NCBI GenBank assembly: GCA_963575745.1
Contig: CAUYUJ010016302.1
Coordinates: forward strand, 221,773-285,772
DNA length: 64,000 bases
From: Prorocentrum cordatum
Lineage: Eukaryota > Sar > Dinophyceae > Prorocentrales > Prorocentraceae
Reading direction: 5' to 3'
The notes under the pieces are model-generated. The model was given only the letters and a program-made list of their open reading frames with translations. It made no database searches and had not been told where the DNA came from. Positions 1-10,759 of the stretch are shown one piece after another (position 1 is the stretch's first letter; each line of letters opens with the position of its first letter). A program made the translations under genes and the position numbers.

Positions 1-985
1 GCATACCGACCGGATGCGACCCCAGTTCTCGGCGCCCGCATGCTGTGGTAGCCGCTGCCGTCGGCGAAGACGCGGACGATGCTGGCGTTGGCGCTCCCGC
101 GCTCGCAGGGCGGCGCTGCCCCCGCTGCTCAAGGTCACCCCGGGGGGCTGCGCCCCAGCGGAGGCCGCTCCGATCAAGAGCTACCCCGCGGGCGTCGGCG
201 CCACCCGCGATGTCGCCGCGCGCCCCGAAGCGACCGCTGCGGCAGGCGCTGGCGCCTGCGTAGCCGCCCGCGGCGCTGGCCCCCGCGGCGGTGCACTCCG
301 AGCTGGGCCCCTGGCCGCGCGCGTTGAGGAAGTCGGCCTGGGGGGCGCTGGCGGGCGCGATGGCGGTCGGGCCGGCATTTGGCCCCCTCGCCCTCACTGC
401 GGCGGCTGGATCGTTTGCCGCTGACCCCGCCCCCGCAGCTTAGATAACCGCAAGAGTGCCAGCCCCCATGATACCGATGGGTTCCCGGTAAACCGCGGGC
501 GCCTGCACGCCGAGCCAACGGTTACGGCGGCGGCGGCGGCTGCGCCCCAGAGCCGGCGACCCCGCGCCCAGCTCCTGGGTGATCGTATGGTTACCCAAGT
601 CGCACTGGCGAGCCTTCGCCGCCCCCTCGCCCTCTGGTGGCCGGGGTGGGCCGGGGCTGGCCGCCGCGGGCAATCTCGCGCGCGGGCACGCGGGTCGGCG
701 GCATAGTCGGCACCCGCGAGCCCGCCGGGCTTGGAGAAGGCGCCCACGAGGTCATCCGCGCTCTTCAGCAACGGATTCGTCCAGCGAGGCAGCCTGGCAG
801 ATCTAGATTGCAGGAGAGCGACGTAGAGCCTCACCTCGCCCGGCGCCAGCTCCGCGATCCACGCGCGGGCGCCGGTCGCGGCGCCTCCGGCGCACGGGCT
901 GACGGCGGCCGAAAGTCCCGCAGCTGGCGCATCCTCCTCTTCCTAGACTACGCTCCTCCTGCCGTGAGCTCATCGCCTGCGCCCC
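1..985. other. GC-rich stretch without a supported gene
   Basis: Very GC-rich sequence open in several frames on both strands, which is expected by chance at this composition. A minus-strand frame at 394-834 could continue the coiled-coil gene that lies upstream on that strand (986-1561), since it holds a short plausible stretch reading LLKSADDLVGAFSKPGG. No domain or splice signal confirms this, so no gene is called. Confidence 0.5.
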
Positions 986-1561
986 TCATCTGCGCCCCTG
1001 CAAGGCGCACTCCGGGCCCTGCTCCAGCTCCCGGATGCGCTTCTGCACCGCCCTCATCTTCGCGTCTTGTTCGCCGAGGGCGAAGGCCCAGCGCTCCATC
1101 AGAGCCAGTTCCCGCCCCCGAGCCGCCCCCACCGTCGCCTCAACCTTCCGCCTGCGCCCCCGCTCGGTCTCGCAAGCCTCCTCTGCGGCGCCCGCGCGCC
1201 GCTCCACAGCGATGCACTGCGAACGGCTCGCGGCCAGCCGCTCCTCGGCGGCGAACGCCTGGCTCGCCCAGCACTGCACGTGGGCGCGCCACTCGGCCAG
1301 CGCGCCCCCCATCGAGCGCCGCCGCCACACTGCTACTAGCGCGCCGCTGGCCAGCCACCGAACGGCCAACCAGGCTAGACCACGGAGGTCAGAGGCCCCC
1401 TCGCCACGCCCGCCACCGCCCCCGGAACAGGCCGCACCGCGGCCCCGCTCAACGAGGAGGCCTGGCGGCCAGGCGGCGCCCCCCACGTAGCTGGCCACCA
1501 ACGGGCCTCGCTCAACGCGGGGGGGATGGCAGGGCACGCTGTCGTCCTCGGCCGCCGGCAC
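986..1561 (-). CDS. hypothetical coiled-coil protein (exon or fragment)
   Basis: I do not recognise the product. The translation opens with a Gly/Pro-rich segment and then gives roughly 110 residues that look like genuine protein: a tryptophan-rich helical part with WRRR and ALAEWRAHVQCWAS, followed by a charged Ala/Glu/Arg heptad-like coiled coil ending in MRAVQKRIRELEQ. The W-containing helices faintly resemble Sfi1- or IQ-type repeats seen in centrosomal proteins, but this is only a resemblance. The frame is open from a TAG just upstream and has no ATG, so it is probably an internal exon or a frame-shifted continuation of the minus-strand frame at 1627-2274. The opposite-strand frames are Pro/Ala/Arg low complexity and look like shadows. 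Confidence 0.35.
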   Translation of the reverse strand: MPAAEDDSVPCHPPRVERGPLVASYVGGAAWPPGLLVERGRGAACSGGGGGRGEGASDLRGLAWLAVRWLASGALVAVWRRRSMGGALAEWRAHVQCWASQAFAAEERLAASRSQCIAVERRAGAAEEACETERGRRRKVEATVGAARGRELALMERWAFALGEQDAKMRAVQKRIRELEQGPECALQGRR

Positions 1562-1626
1562 TGTTCCCAGAGCCCGTTCCTGCGCCTTTGTCTGCCTCTA
1601 GCTCATCCTCCCCCTCGCCGGTCATC

Positions 1627-2274
1627 CTAGCACCCCGGCCACGAAGGGCGCCCTTGACCCCACGCCCCGCCTCCCTCCCCGCCCGCGCCGCCACCCGCTC
1701 CACCTGGAGCTGGCAGCCCACGCGAGGCCCCCTCCCCGCCCGAGCTGCCCCCCGCGCCACGAGGGGCGTCGTCGGAGGCCTCGCTTGGGACCGGGCGCGG
1801 GCCGCGAGGCGGCTTCGCACCCGAAGCTGACAGCAGAGCATCTGGAGGCTTGCCGCGCGGCTCGCCCGAACCCCCCGTCTGCACCCTCGCCGCGGCCGGT
1901 TCGGGGCTGACCGGCTGCCGGCCCCCCGCCCCCTGCCGAGGCGCCCCCGTAGCAGTCGTAGCCCCCGCTGGCGCCGCCGCCCTGGGGGGCGCGCGCCCCT
2001 TCCCAAGAGCGGGCTTGACGGCAGGCGCCCCCGCCGCCCGCCCTTTCCCGCGGGCCCAGCTCACGCCCGGAGAGGGCGGCCGGTGGCTTGGAGCTGGCTG
2101 GCGGCTCGCCCACCCCCTCCGTAGCCAGCCCTCCACCGCCCAGATCGCGCCGCCTACGGGGATCTCGCTCGTGCGCACAGCGAACAGCATCCATGGCGGC
2201 ATGGCCTCGGCGCGCGCGCGCCACGGCCCCGTTTGGCCGACAGGCCCACAGGCCCATCTTCGCTCGAGCCTCAC
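1627..2274 (-). CDS. hypothetical Pro/Ala/Gly-rich protein (N-terminal part)
   Basis: Unrecognised. After a possible ATG giving MPPWMLFAVRTSEIPVGGAI the protein becomes a disordered Pro/Ala/Gly/Arg linker. This composition is common in N-terminal parts of dinoflagellate retroelement and nuclear proteins, but is also what random GC-rich DNA produces. The frame lies directly upstream of the coiled-coil frame on the same strand, and a third frame between them reads a plausible acidic stretch (GEGEDELEADKGAG). A single gene with an intron or frameshift around 1560-1640 is therefore possible. The upstream DNA (2286-2351) resembles DNA at 24637-24720, suggesting a shared repeat-derived 5' region. 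Confidence 0.25.
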   Translation of the reverse strand: MRLERRWACGPVGQTGPWRARAEAMPPWMLFAVRTSEIPVGGAIWAVEGWLRRGWASRQPAPSHRPPSPGVSWARGKGRAAGAPAVKPALGKGRAPPRAAAPAGATTATGAPRQGAGGRQPVSPEPAAARVQTGGSGEPRGKPPDALLSASGAKPPRGPRPVPSEASDDAPRGAGGSSGGEGASRGLPAPGGAGGGAGGEGGGAWGQGRPSWPGC

Positions 2275-2285
2275 GGCTATGCGCT

Positions 2286-2351
2286 CAAAATGGAGCGCCC
2301 TTTCTCCCCCACTTAACCTACAGTCTTAAATCACTAAGCCAGACTTAAGCC
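2286..2351 (-). repeat. short dispersed motif shared with 24637-24720
   Basis: Both places carry CCCACTTAACCT(A/G)CAGTCT on the plus strand. Each lies next to a CAAAATGG stretch that on the minus strand reads as the core of the dinoflagellate spliced leader (CCATTTTG), weakly here and better at 24638-24650. Each also contains a small dyad, AGTCT...AGACT. I take it as a fragment of the same repeat or retroposed 5' end. Confidence 0.35.
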
Positions 2352-2472
2352 GATGTTTGCCTCTTGAAGGCCCTCTCGGGGCCCTCTTCGGCCATCTTCA
2401 AAACATCTCGGGCCCTCTGGGGCCTCGCTGAGGCTGTCTTTTTTGGGCCTCTTGGGCGTCCTCGGAACCCAG

Positions 2473-2510
2473 AAATCATGTTCCTGGAAAGGCTTCCGGG
2501 AACATGATTT
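2473..2510. repeat. inverted repeat (hairpin) in satellite unit 1
   Basis: AAATCATGTTCC at 2473-2484 pairs perfectly with GGAACATGATTT at 2499-2510. An inner GGAA/TTCC pairing extends the stem around a 4-nt loop. Equivalent hairpins occur in the next two units. Confidence 0.8.
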
Positions 2511-2976
2511 CGAACGGGGCCCTCTTGGGCCTCACTGAGGCCGTCTTGGGGGCCTTCTGGGCTGGCTTTGGGGCCTCTTGGGCCATCTCGGAAGGTTCCG
2601 TGAGCCCCACAGGACGACACTTTTGGGCCGTCTAGGGCCCTTTTGGGTCTGTCTTGGGCTGTCTTCGGGCTCCGTGGGGGCGTCTGGGCCACTGCGAAGA
2701 CGAAGCCAGCGAACATGCCGAAAACGCACGTTTTACAAAGGAAATGGGCCGATTCTTGCCTCTTGAAGGCCCTCTAGGGCCCTCACGGGCCCTCTTGGGG
2801 CGCTCTTGGGCGTCTTCGGGGCCTCTTCAAGCTTTCTTGACCATCTGTACGGCCCGCGTGGCCTGTCGTGGGCAATTTGGAAGCGGCCCCGGGCAGTCCC
2901 GGGGGGTCTGTTCTCAAAGGTTCGGGGGGGCGGCCATGGGGATGACGGCACCGATTTTGGCCCGCCTCCGGCCTAC

Positions 2977-3008
2977 TCATGTTCCCGGAGAGGCTTCCGG
3001 GAACATGA
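2977..3008. repeat. inverted repeat (hairpin) in satellite unit 2
   Basis: TCATGTTCCCGGA at 2977-2989 pairs perfectly with TCCGGGAACATGA at 2996-3008, leaving a 6-nt loop. Confidence 0.8.
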
Positions 3009-3370
3009 TTTCGAACGGGGCCCTCTTGGGCCTCCCTGAGGCCGAGTTGGGGGCCTCCTGGGCCGGCTTCGCGGCCTCCTGGGCCGTCTTGGGGGGTTCC
3101 GTGAGCCCCACAGGACGACCCTTTTGGGCCGTCTGGGGCCCTCTTGGGTCTCTCCTGGGCTGTCTTGGGGCTCCTCGGGGGCGTCTGGGGCACTGCGAAG
3201 ACGAAGCCAGCGAGTGTGCTGAAAATGCACGTTTTACGCGGGAAATGGGCCAATGTTTGCCTCTTGAGGGCCCTCTCGGGGCCCTCTTCGACCATCTTCA
3301 AAACATCTCGGGCCCTCTGGGGCCTCGCTGAGGCTGTCTTGCGGGCCTCTTCGGCGTCCTCGGAATCCGG

Positions 3371-3408
3371 AAATCATGTTCCCGGAGAGGCTTCCGGGGA
3401 CTTGATTT
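3371..3408. repeat. inverted repeat (hairpin) in satellite unit 3
   Basis: AAATCATGTTCCCGGA at 3371-3386 pairs with TCCGGGGACTTGATTT at 3393-3408 with two mismatches. It is the decayed counterpart of the hairpins in the two preceding units. Confidence 0.7.
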
Positions 3409-3892
3409 CGAACGGGGCCCTCTTGGGCCTCCCTAAGGCCGTCTTGGGAGCCTCCTGGGCCGGCTTCGGGGCCTCTTGGGCCGTCTTGGGGGGTTCCGTG
3501 AGCGCCCCACAGGCCGACCCTTTTGGGACGTCTGGGGCCCTCTTGGGTCTCTCTGGGGCTGTGTTGGGGCGCCGCGGGGGCGTCTGGGCCACTGTGAAGA
3601 CGAAGCCAGCGAGTATGCCGAAAACGCAGTTTTACAAAGGAAATGGGCCGATTCTTGCCTCTTGAAGGCCCTCTAGGGCCCTCACGGGCCCTCTTGGGGC
3701 GCTCTTGGGCGTCTTCGGGGCCTCTTCAGGCTTTCGTGACCATCTCTACAGCCCGCGTGGCCTGTCGTGGGCAATTTGGAAGCGGCCCGGGGCATTCCCA
3801 GGGGGTCTGTGACCTCCCAAAGGTTCGGGGGGGGCCCCATGGGGGATGACGGCACCGATTTTGCCCCCCCCCCCTGGCCTACTCAGATGTGT

Positions 3893-4016
3893 ATCTATAT
3901 ATATATATATATACACATACACACATATATATATATATATAAAAATAAACAAATACAAGAGAGAGAGAGAAGGAGAAAGAGAAAGAGAAAGAGAGAAAGA
4001 GAGAGAGAGAGAGAGA
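3893..4016. repeat. TA/CA and GA microsatellites
   Basis: A (TA)n block with a CA-rich interruption is followed by a long purine-only (GA)n/(GAAA) tract at about 3959-4016. It closes the compound satellite and has no coding meaning. Confidence 0.9.
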
Positions 4017-4082
4017 CTGATAGCCACACACCTACATACACGCATGCAACCATACATACACACATGTCCATGTTGAGATGAC

Positions 4083-5056
4083 CCATTATCCTCCCGTCCG
4101 AGTCTCCCAACCCGCAAACTTCCCGCCCAGATGCCCGACTGGGCACCCTGGCCGGGGCCAGGGGGAAGCCTGAAGCAATCGGTGCGCCGACTCAGCACAA
4201 CATCCACACTCGACCTGACAGTTTCAAACAAAGAGACAACGGAACATAATTGGCCTCGCTCCCGCCTCGACGTCCCCCGCGGATTTCTCGGCGAGTCTAT
4301 CGTAGGAGGTCGCCATCAGCGCAGCAGTAGGGCCCGAACAAAGCAGACGCCCTTGCAAACTGAGCAGCGGCATGACAGAATCGATCTGCACAGAAAACAC
4401 CATGTCAAAGAATCCCTTGAACGACTCTCCACCCCCTGATCCCCTCCCCCTCCTTCCATCCTTCCCCCTCCACCATCGCATGATGAAACACCGCGACACA
4501 ATCGCGCAGTACCTCAAGTCGGCAGACTGTGGAATGGGCAAGATCACACACCCGCAGCGAGCAAGAATCGCCAATCGCCATCATGGGCACGATGGCTGCG
4601 CCCACTGCCACTGATGTAGGTTCCCGCCCACGACGACGTGTACCTCATGTAGGGGAAACGCCCCTCGAAATCCAACCCATCATGTTCGTTTGACTTGACA
4701 CGGACAACTGTTCATGCAGACAAATTACAAGACCACAAAACTCCCACATGCCCAGGTGGACGTGGTTCACAGCGAGGTCATGAAAATATTTGTCCCTTCG
4801 GGCACATCCCTCCATTAACGACGTCGCAACACTTGCCCCCGTGCCTGTGGCTGGTAATGTGGCGCGGCAACCGATCCAGAGCAACCGCGGAGCGAAGAAC
4901 TAAACACTGAAACTAATCCTGGTTGGGCGAAGCCTCGGACGTGAAGGCTGGGGTTGAAAGGGCGTGGGCCCAGAGCTATCTTTTAGTCGTTTACCCCTGG
5001 CTTCGATTTGAACAGGGCGCGCCTAATGATTTGGGCGAACAAAACAATACAATACA

Positions 5057-5089
<33 letters not shown>

Positions 5090-5220
5090 GTATGTCCCGG
5101 AAAGGGCATGGGCCCAGGGTTCCCTTTTGGATGGCTTCCCCCCTGGCCTCGACTACCGCAGGGCCGGCGAAGTGACTCTGCGATACATAACGAGGTCGCG
5201 TAAGGCTGGCGACTGAAAAA
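4083..5220. other. no gene seen; contains a 63-bp diverged duplication
   Basis: Only short frames occur, none with recognisable protein character. Two related blocks, 4956-5018 and 5100-5164, share GAAAGGGC(G/A)TGGGCCCAG and a CCCCTGGC(T/C)TCGA core. They flank an AT tract (5057-5092) that can fold on itself. Confidence 0.6.
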
Positions 5221-5221
5221 G

Positions 5222-6250
5222 TTGAGGCTGTCCCGCGCGAAACGCTGGTTTTTGGAATTCAGATCGATAGAACACATGATAAAGTTAATAGTTTCGTTTG
5301 TCGCGGAAGTCTCGAATGAAACGCTTGGTTTGCAGAATGTGTTGAGGACGTCTCGAGCGAAACGCATTGTTTGTGTTATAGATTGTCCCTCTCGTGGGGA
5401 CCAGAATTCAGAGGATGTCACAAGGGAAATCCTTGTTTGCATGCGCCTAGGTCTTGAGGATGTCTCGAGCGAGACGCGTGATGTCACGCGTCCAGGTCGT
5501 ACAGGCAGATGTCTAACATGATGATATGGTGAGGATGTTTCGAGAGAGACGTTCGGTTTCGCGTGTCCAGGTCTCCCAGGCGGATGTCTAGCATGAGGTA
5601 TTGAGAACCAAGCGAAACGCTAGGCGGATGCCTAACATGAAGATGTGTTGGGGATGTGTCGGGTGAAACGCTTGCTTTCACATGTCCAGGTCGCCCAGGC
5701 AGATGTCTAGCATCATGATTTATTGAGATCGCCTCGAGCGAGACGCTTGTTTTCACGCGTCCAGGTCGTACAGGCAGATGTCTAACATGAGGATATGGTG
5801 AGGATGTTTCGAGAGAGACGTTCGGTTTCGCGTGTCCAGGTCGCCCAGGCGGATGCCTAGCATGAGGAGGTGTTGAGAACCAAGCGAAACGCTAGGCGGA
5901 TGTCTAATATGAAGATGTGTTGGGGATGTGTCGGGCAAAACGCTTGGTTTCACATGTCCAGTCGCCCAGGCAGATGTCTAACATGAGGATTTGGGCAGGA
6001 TGTCTCGAGCGAAACGCATGTTTCCATGCGTCTAGGTTGCCCAGGCAGATGTATAACATGAGGAATGTTGAGAACATCCTGAGCGAGACGCTTGGTTGCA
6101 CGTGTCCAGGTCGCCCAAGCGGATGTATAACATGAATTGAGATGTGTTGAGGATGTTTCGCGCTGTACGCTTGATTTCACGTCTCCAGGTCGCCAGGACA
6201 AATGTCTAACATGAGGATGTGTTGGGGATGCCTCGAACAAAACGCTTGTC
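5222..6250. repeat. ~70-bp minisatellite with 269-bp higher-order period
   Basis: About 13 diverged units built on GAGGATGTCTCGAGCGAAACGC, then a CGTCCAGGTCGCCCAGGC block and GATGTCTAACATGAGG. A longer block starting ACGCGTCCAGGTCGTACAGG at 5486 recurs at 5755, giving a 269-bp higher-order period. Units at the left end are the most diverged. The short minus-strand frames with repeated LDICL words are repeat shadows. Confidence 0.8.
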
Positions 6251-6675
6251 GCAATAGAGCACACCGCAATCCAACCCCGCCCGTCCGTTGGGCGTCCCCT
6301 GGCGCGCTGGCGCGTCTCCTGGCGCGCACCGTGCGACGTTCAGGCTTGACGTGCTGTGCCCCATGTCCTGTCGTTCCTTGTCAGAGCTGATGCGGAATTT
6401 GAGGTTGAGTTGATTGAACGTCCAGCACGTTTCCACTTCAGTAGCTCTGGGACAGCTACTATGTGCTCAGGCAGCTCTAGCTTAAGATCCAGATAAGCTC
6501 GGTCAGGGCTCGAATGCAAAGGAGGACTCGATCCACAATGCTATAGAGCACAATCGCGGCATGTCAAATCGGCATCCAGCACGGCGCAGCACAGCACAGC
6601 CCTTGGCACTGTGCATCAAGATCGATACAGTCAGCAATGCAATTGCCAGTCGCCCTATCAGGTGTCTCGAACACG
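6251..6675. other. no gene seen between two repeat fields
   Basis: Sequence of mixed composition with only short frames. A stretch near 6575-6620 (CGGCGCAGCACAGCACAG) resembles the GCGCGGCACAGCGC block repeated three times further right, so part of it may be a diverged unit of that field. Confidence 0.5.
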
Positions 6676-6968
6676 TCGCCATGCCTTACACTTCTACATA
6701 GAGCGCAAACCCAGCGCAATTTACGAGGGAGCGTGGCCCTCGCAGCGCGAACCCAGTGAAATTTACCGCGGATAATGGCCCTGGAGCGTGAACCCTGCGT
6801 AATGTCCGATGGACCGTTGCCCTGGGAGCGCGAATCCAATGTCATTTTCGAGGGACCGTGGCCTTGAGGGCGTGACTCCCATGTAATTTACGAGGGATCG
6901 CAGCCCTGGGAGCGCGGACGCCGCGTGATTCACAATGGATCGTTGTCTTGGGAGCGCGGACGCAGCGT
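6676..6968. repeat. 42-bp tandem array, about seven units
   Basis: Units beginning AATTTACGAGGGA or variants start at 6718, 6760, 6801, 6843, 6885 and 6927, with a decayed unit before them. The period is 42 bp, with one 41-bp step. Each unit carries GGGAGCGCGNACCC-like sequence. Because 42 is a multiple of three, open frames pass through on the minus strand. The 41-bp step breaks any constant reading frame, arguing against a coding repeat. Confidence 0.85.
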
Positions 6969-7770
6969 TTCCTGGAACGTCCCCTGGCACGTCCCCCCGG
7001 CACGTCCGCTGGCACGTTCCGTGGCGCGTCCCCCCCGCACGTTCTGTGGCGCGTCCCCTTGGCACATCGCGCGGCGAGTCCCCTGGCACGTCCCCTGGCA
7101 CGTCCACTGGCACGTTCCATGGCGCGCCCCCTGGCATGTCACTGCGCGGCGCGGCACAGCGCAAAGAAACACAACACAGCCCCTGGCATAGTAGCATCAC
7201 AATTGGTACCTGGCACGTTCCCTGGCGCTTCCCCTGGTCACGTCGCGCGACGCATCCCCTGGCAAGTCCCCTGGCACGTCCCCTGGAACGTCCTGGCACG
7301 TCCGCTGGCACGTCCGCTGGCACGTTCCGTGGCGCGTCCCCCTGGCTCGTCCCGCGGTGCGTCCCCTTGGCACATCGCGCGGCGAATCCCCTTGGCAGGT
7401 CCCCTGTCACGTCGATTGGCACGTCCCGTGTCGCGTCCCCTGGCATGTCATTGCGCGGCGCGGCACAGCGCAGAGAAGCACAACACAGCCCCTGGCACAG
7501 TAGCATCACCATTGATACCTGGCACGTTCCCTGGCGCCTCCCCTGGGCACGTCGCGCGGCGCGACCCATAGAATGTCCCCAGGCACGTCCCCTGGCACGT
7601 CCGCTGGCACGTTCCATGGCGCGCCCCCCTGGCACATCACGCGGCGTGTTGGCACGTCCCCTGGCACGTCAATTGGCACGTTCAATGGCTCGCCCACTGG
7701 CACGCCACTGCGCGGCGCGGCCGAGCGCAGAGCATTGCAACACAGCCCGTGGCACAGCGTCATCACCATT
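6969..7770. repeat. CTGGCACGTCCC-type minisatellite with ~300-bp higher-order repeats
   Basis: Short words of the type CCCTGGCACGTCC repeat continuously. A longer non-repetitive block (TGCGCGGCGCGGCACAGCGCA, then ACAACACAGCCC and TAGCATCACNATTG) returns at about 7142, 7451 and 7708, giving 309- and 257-bp steps. Long frames result on both strands: Trp/His/Val/Pro repeats on plus, DVPGDVP repeats on minus. With no bias between strands, I do not call a protein. Confidence 0.8.
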
Positions 7771-8603
7771 GATATCTTCAGCACTGCCGTTGCCCATCGC
7801 CCAATTGAGGTGCTTGGAAACGCTTCTATTCCCGGCAGTTCTAAATCCGTTGCCAAGTTCGTGGGCCGATCATGCTCGAAACTCTCTACGGGTTGGGGCC
7901 TTGTTGTGATTCCCTTTGGGACTTTTTGGTTTTACTCCCTAGATTCCCATGAGGCTTCTTTGCGTTATGGCCCATCCAGCGCAGTTTAGGGCCCAGGATC
8001 GGTGGGCCTCACGATTAAGGGCTGTTGTCCCTCTCTTGCGAATCTCTTGTCATTTTCGGGCCTCTGCCCCCGAATCTTGGCCTCTTTGTGGGCCCCAGGG
8101 GTAATCTTCAACCGATCCGCCGACGCGCCCACTGGCAAGCTGAAACACGGGGGAGAACAATTATGCTAACGGAGTTCCCCACATGGGCGTTTTAATAGGG
8201 CGCGGGCTTAGTCAGGAGGAAGAGGAAGAGGCGGAGGTGCGGGGGGAGGGGTCGACGAGGATGGCCGGGTGACGGGGGCGACGAAGACTGCAATTGGCGA
8301 TGGCGATGTGCAGGCAATTTTTTGGGGGAACACCTCGCGTACACGACGCGGCCAAGATAGTGCAAATCGGAACGACAGCACAAGAGCGGGGGCCTTCGCG
8401 CGCGCAGTGCGGGCGGGCCACGCAGAAGGCATTTACATAGCGCACCTTCGACTGAGAGCGAGCCGCGGGCGCGGGCGTGGAGGCCGCGAGACATTGTGGC
8501 CTAAGCGGGGTGGCGCTGGGGTCCACGGTGTCCCGCGCCGAGCAGGGGCCGCTGTCTGCGACTGCGAGCAGGGCCGCGCGCCATGCTTTTGAGGAATGCC
8601 GCC
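7771..8603. other. no supported gene
   Basis: The stretch 7771-8190 is unique-looking with a short plus-strand frame of no recognisable character. From 8200 GC content rises toward the end of the RPA-like gene on the other strand, and this probably includes its 3' untranslated region. Confidence 0.5.
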
Positions 8604-10588
8604 TCATGCCTCAAGAAGCCCGCGGCTGCGGGATGTCATGTCCGCGGCGGCGGGCGGCGCGGTGGCGTCGTCCATGACCCGCTTGCGCTTCAGCGGCGTG
8701 ACGGTGCTGGGGAAGGCCAAGGGCGTGCCGTCGGGGCCTGGAGCGTCTTTGTCATCTACTTCACCCACATGGCTACATCTCCGATCTTGCTGTGCGACTG
8801 AGCGATGAAGGTGTCGTCGCTCTTGCGTTTGGCGGCGGCGAGGAAGAACACCCCCTCTGCCCGGACCAACCATTGGACGGCGCTCGACAGGCCGCTGGCC
8901 GTGATGCGGTACTCCGCCGGCGCTGCCTGTCCTGCTGGCTCCAAAGCGCACGTGGCCTTCCGCGTCACGCGGAGGCCGTGGGCGGTGTCGGGCACGGTCG
9001 TCTCCTCGTCATCCGTCGGTTCCAGGAAATTGACGTGGAGGCGCACTGCAGTGACCGTTGAGTCGTTGACGACGGCGAACCCCAGGTCTGGGTCGAAGGT
9101 CACCGCGCTGCATTTCGAGAAAGGGCAGGCCGTGTTGGCCGAAGCGACTGGAGCCGGGTCTAAGCGCCAGGAGCCCACGACGCCGTCGGATGTCATGGTG
9201 GGCAGCAGCAACTTGGCTTCGAGGTTGTTGACCTCACGCAGCTCGTTGGCGCGGAAGATGAGGCGCGCGGAGTAGGGGATGCCGCGGAACGCCTGCACGA
9301 ACTTCTCGGTGCTTGCGTCCGTGGCGGTCGACGGGTCGGGGAAGCCTGGGATCTGCATGGCGGCGTCGTGGAAGAGCATTGCTGCGCACTGGCCCGTGCC
9401 GTCGGCCAGCTCGAGCTGGAACACACACCGCGGCTCGATGGGCGCCTGGTCGTGGTCGGCACACTTGCTGTGCTCGCCGTCTGGAACCTGTTTCTTGCAG
9501 GTCTTGCAGCAGCGCATGATGAACCCGTCGTTGCGCAAGACCGGGGTGACGCCCATGACCGCCACGCTGTGCATTTCGTATACTCCGTCGAGCTCCCGGA
9601 TGGCGCCAGGCACGATGACCGAAGTCAATGCGGACAGCGACACCGTAGAGGTCTCGCACGTGCTGTAGTTCTTCGCGATCGAAGATGTCAGGGAAGTCGC
9701 AGGGCCGCCGTTCGTCACGGAGGTTAGCAGGCCCTGCGCCAGCTCGGCGGGGCACTCTGCGATCAGCGTCGACTCGGGAGCGCGGAGCTCCCAGGACACT
9801 TTCCCGTTGGCGGCTATCTCTCGCTTGACGAACACCTGGTACATCGCCACGGCAACCCCTTCAGACCACTTTGCCAGCTCTGTGGCGTTGCGGCGCCAGA
9901 AGGAGCACTTGATGGCGGTGTCGCCGGCCCGGAGGATCGCGTTACAAACGTAGCCGGGGCCGAACTTCGAATCCTGCCACTTCGCTCCGGGCTGGCGCGT
10001 GATAACGCCGAGGACACAATGCTGGACGTCGGACTGAGCCTTCGTGATCTTCGCGATGTCCAGGAAAGGGTGATGCTCGGGAATAGCAGCCCACGTTCAC
10101 TCCGCGGGGACTGTCTCGACCACGCTCTTGGAGCCGGTGGACGTGTTGGGCTGGACGTAGTACGGAAGCCGGGACGTGGAATACTGGTTGGGCTTCTGGA
10201 TGACCTTAACGTTGGAGATCGCCAGCAACTTTTTATCGATCTTCGCATTGGTGGCCTTCGTGTGCAAGTCCGCGGCGGCCGGGCCGAAAGCCTCTACAAA
10301 CGCGACCTCGCCCATCCCATCGCCACCCAAGAGGTGCGCCTCGCACTTAAGCCTCTCCCCAGACTCGGTCGAAGCTTTGCCTTTGCACTTGCCTTTGCCC
10401 TTGCCCTTGGCGCTCTTCTGAGTCGGTTGCGATGCACCTGACTGCCCAGCGGGCTCCTGCTGCGACGCGTCGCCCTTGTTGGCCTGGACAGCGTTGAGGT
10501 CCACCAAGCGGACGAGCACGGGCCGGCCGGTCAACCACCCGTCGCCAGTGAACTCGCTGGGCTGCATCATCAGCTTCTCCCCCGCCAT
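8604..10588 (-). pseudogene. RPA large-subunit-like ssDNA-binding protein, copy A
   Basis: Likely binds single-stranded DNA during replication or repair in the nucleus. From ATG at 10588 the protein has an N-terminal OB-fold-like segment interrupted by a KGKGKGKCKGK run. A second segment follows with HHPFLDIAKI and KCSFWRRNATELAKW. Next is a zinc ribbon of CxxC...CxxH type (CKTC, then CADH) inside an OB-fold reading CVFQLELADGTGQCAAMLF, the arrangement of the C-terminal domain of RPA70 and its relatives. The C-terminus has a TPLKRKR motif that could be a nuclear signal. Defects: an in-frame TGA at about 10097-10099 where the duplicate copy has a glycine codon, a TAG near 8756 where the duplicate has TAC, and a one-base frame change just after it. 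The ORF frames on both sides of the TGA agree. RPA assignment is by motif only; a generic OB-fold protein is the alternative. Confidence 0.55.
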
Positions 10589-10759
10589 GGTTGCAACAAG
10601 CGCGCCCAGGACCGGGCAGCGGATGCAGTAGGATTGGCGTAGATCGGGCCGCGCGAAGAAGCGAAACGCCTCGGAACCAAAAGGATCTATGCGGCGTTGC
10701 GGGGGCGGCAGGATCAGTGGGGCGCGCAAGCAAAAAGACGATCGGAAGGCCCGTGACAC

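Larger units (their letters stand above)
2354..3890. repeat. compound satellite, alternating ~500- and ~400-bp units
   Basis: The same blocks recur in order: GACGAAGCCAGCGA at about 2700, 3200 and 3600; the palindromic block with GAACATGATTTCGAACGGGG at about 2500, 3000 and 3400; CTCTTGGGGCGCTCTTGGGC near 2800 and 3700. Spacing alternates 501 and 400 bp, giving a ~900-bp higher-order period. The unit is built of GGCCCTCTTGGGCC-like words, so long Arg/Pro/Gly-rich frames run through it on the minus strand and Leu/Gly-rich ones on the plus strand. I regard those frames as by-products of the repeat. Confidence 0.8.

Noticed and set aside
2345-3676. Arg/Pro- and Leu/Gly-rich frames in the compound satellite
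   Set aside because: The frames shift between units and only mirror the GGCCCTCTTGGG words.
6763-7909. Long frames on both strands (DVPGDVP repeats and WHVPWR repeats)
   Set aside because: They follow a short-word minisatellite with equal openness on both strands and no conserved non-repeat domain.
10097-10099. Selenocysteine TGA in the RPA-like gene
   Set aside because: The duplicate has an ordinary Gly codon there, the position is in a linker, and no selenocysteine insertion element was seen.
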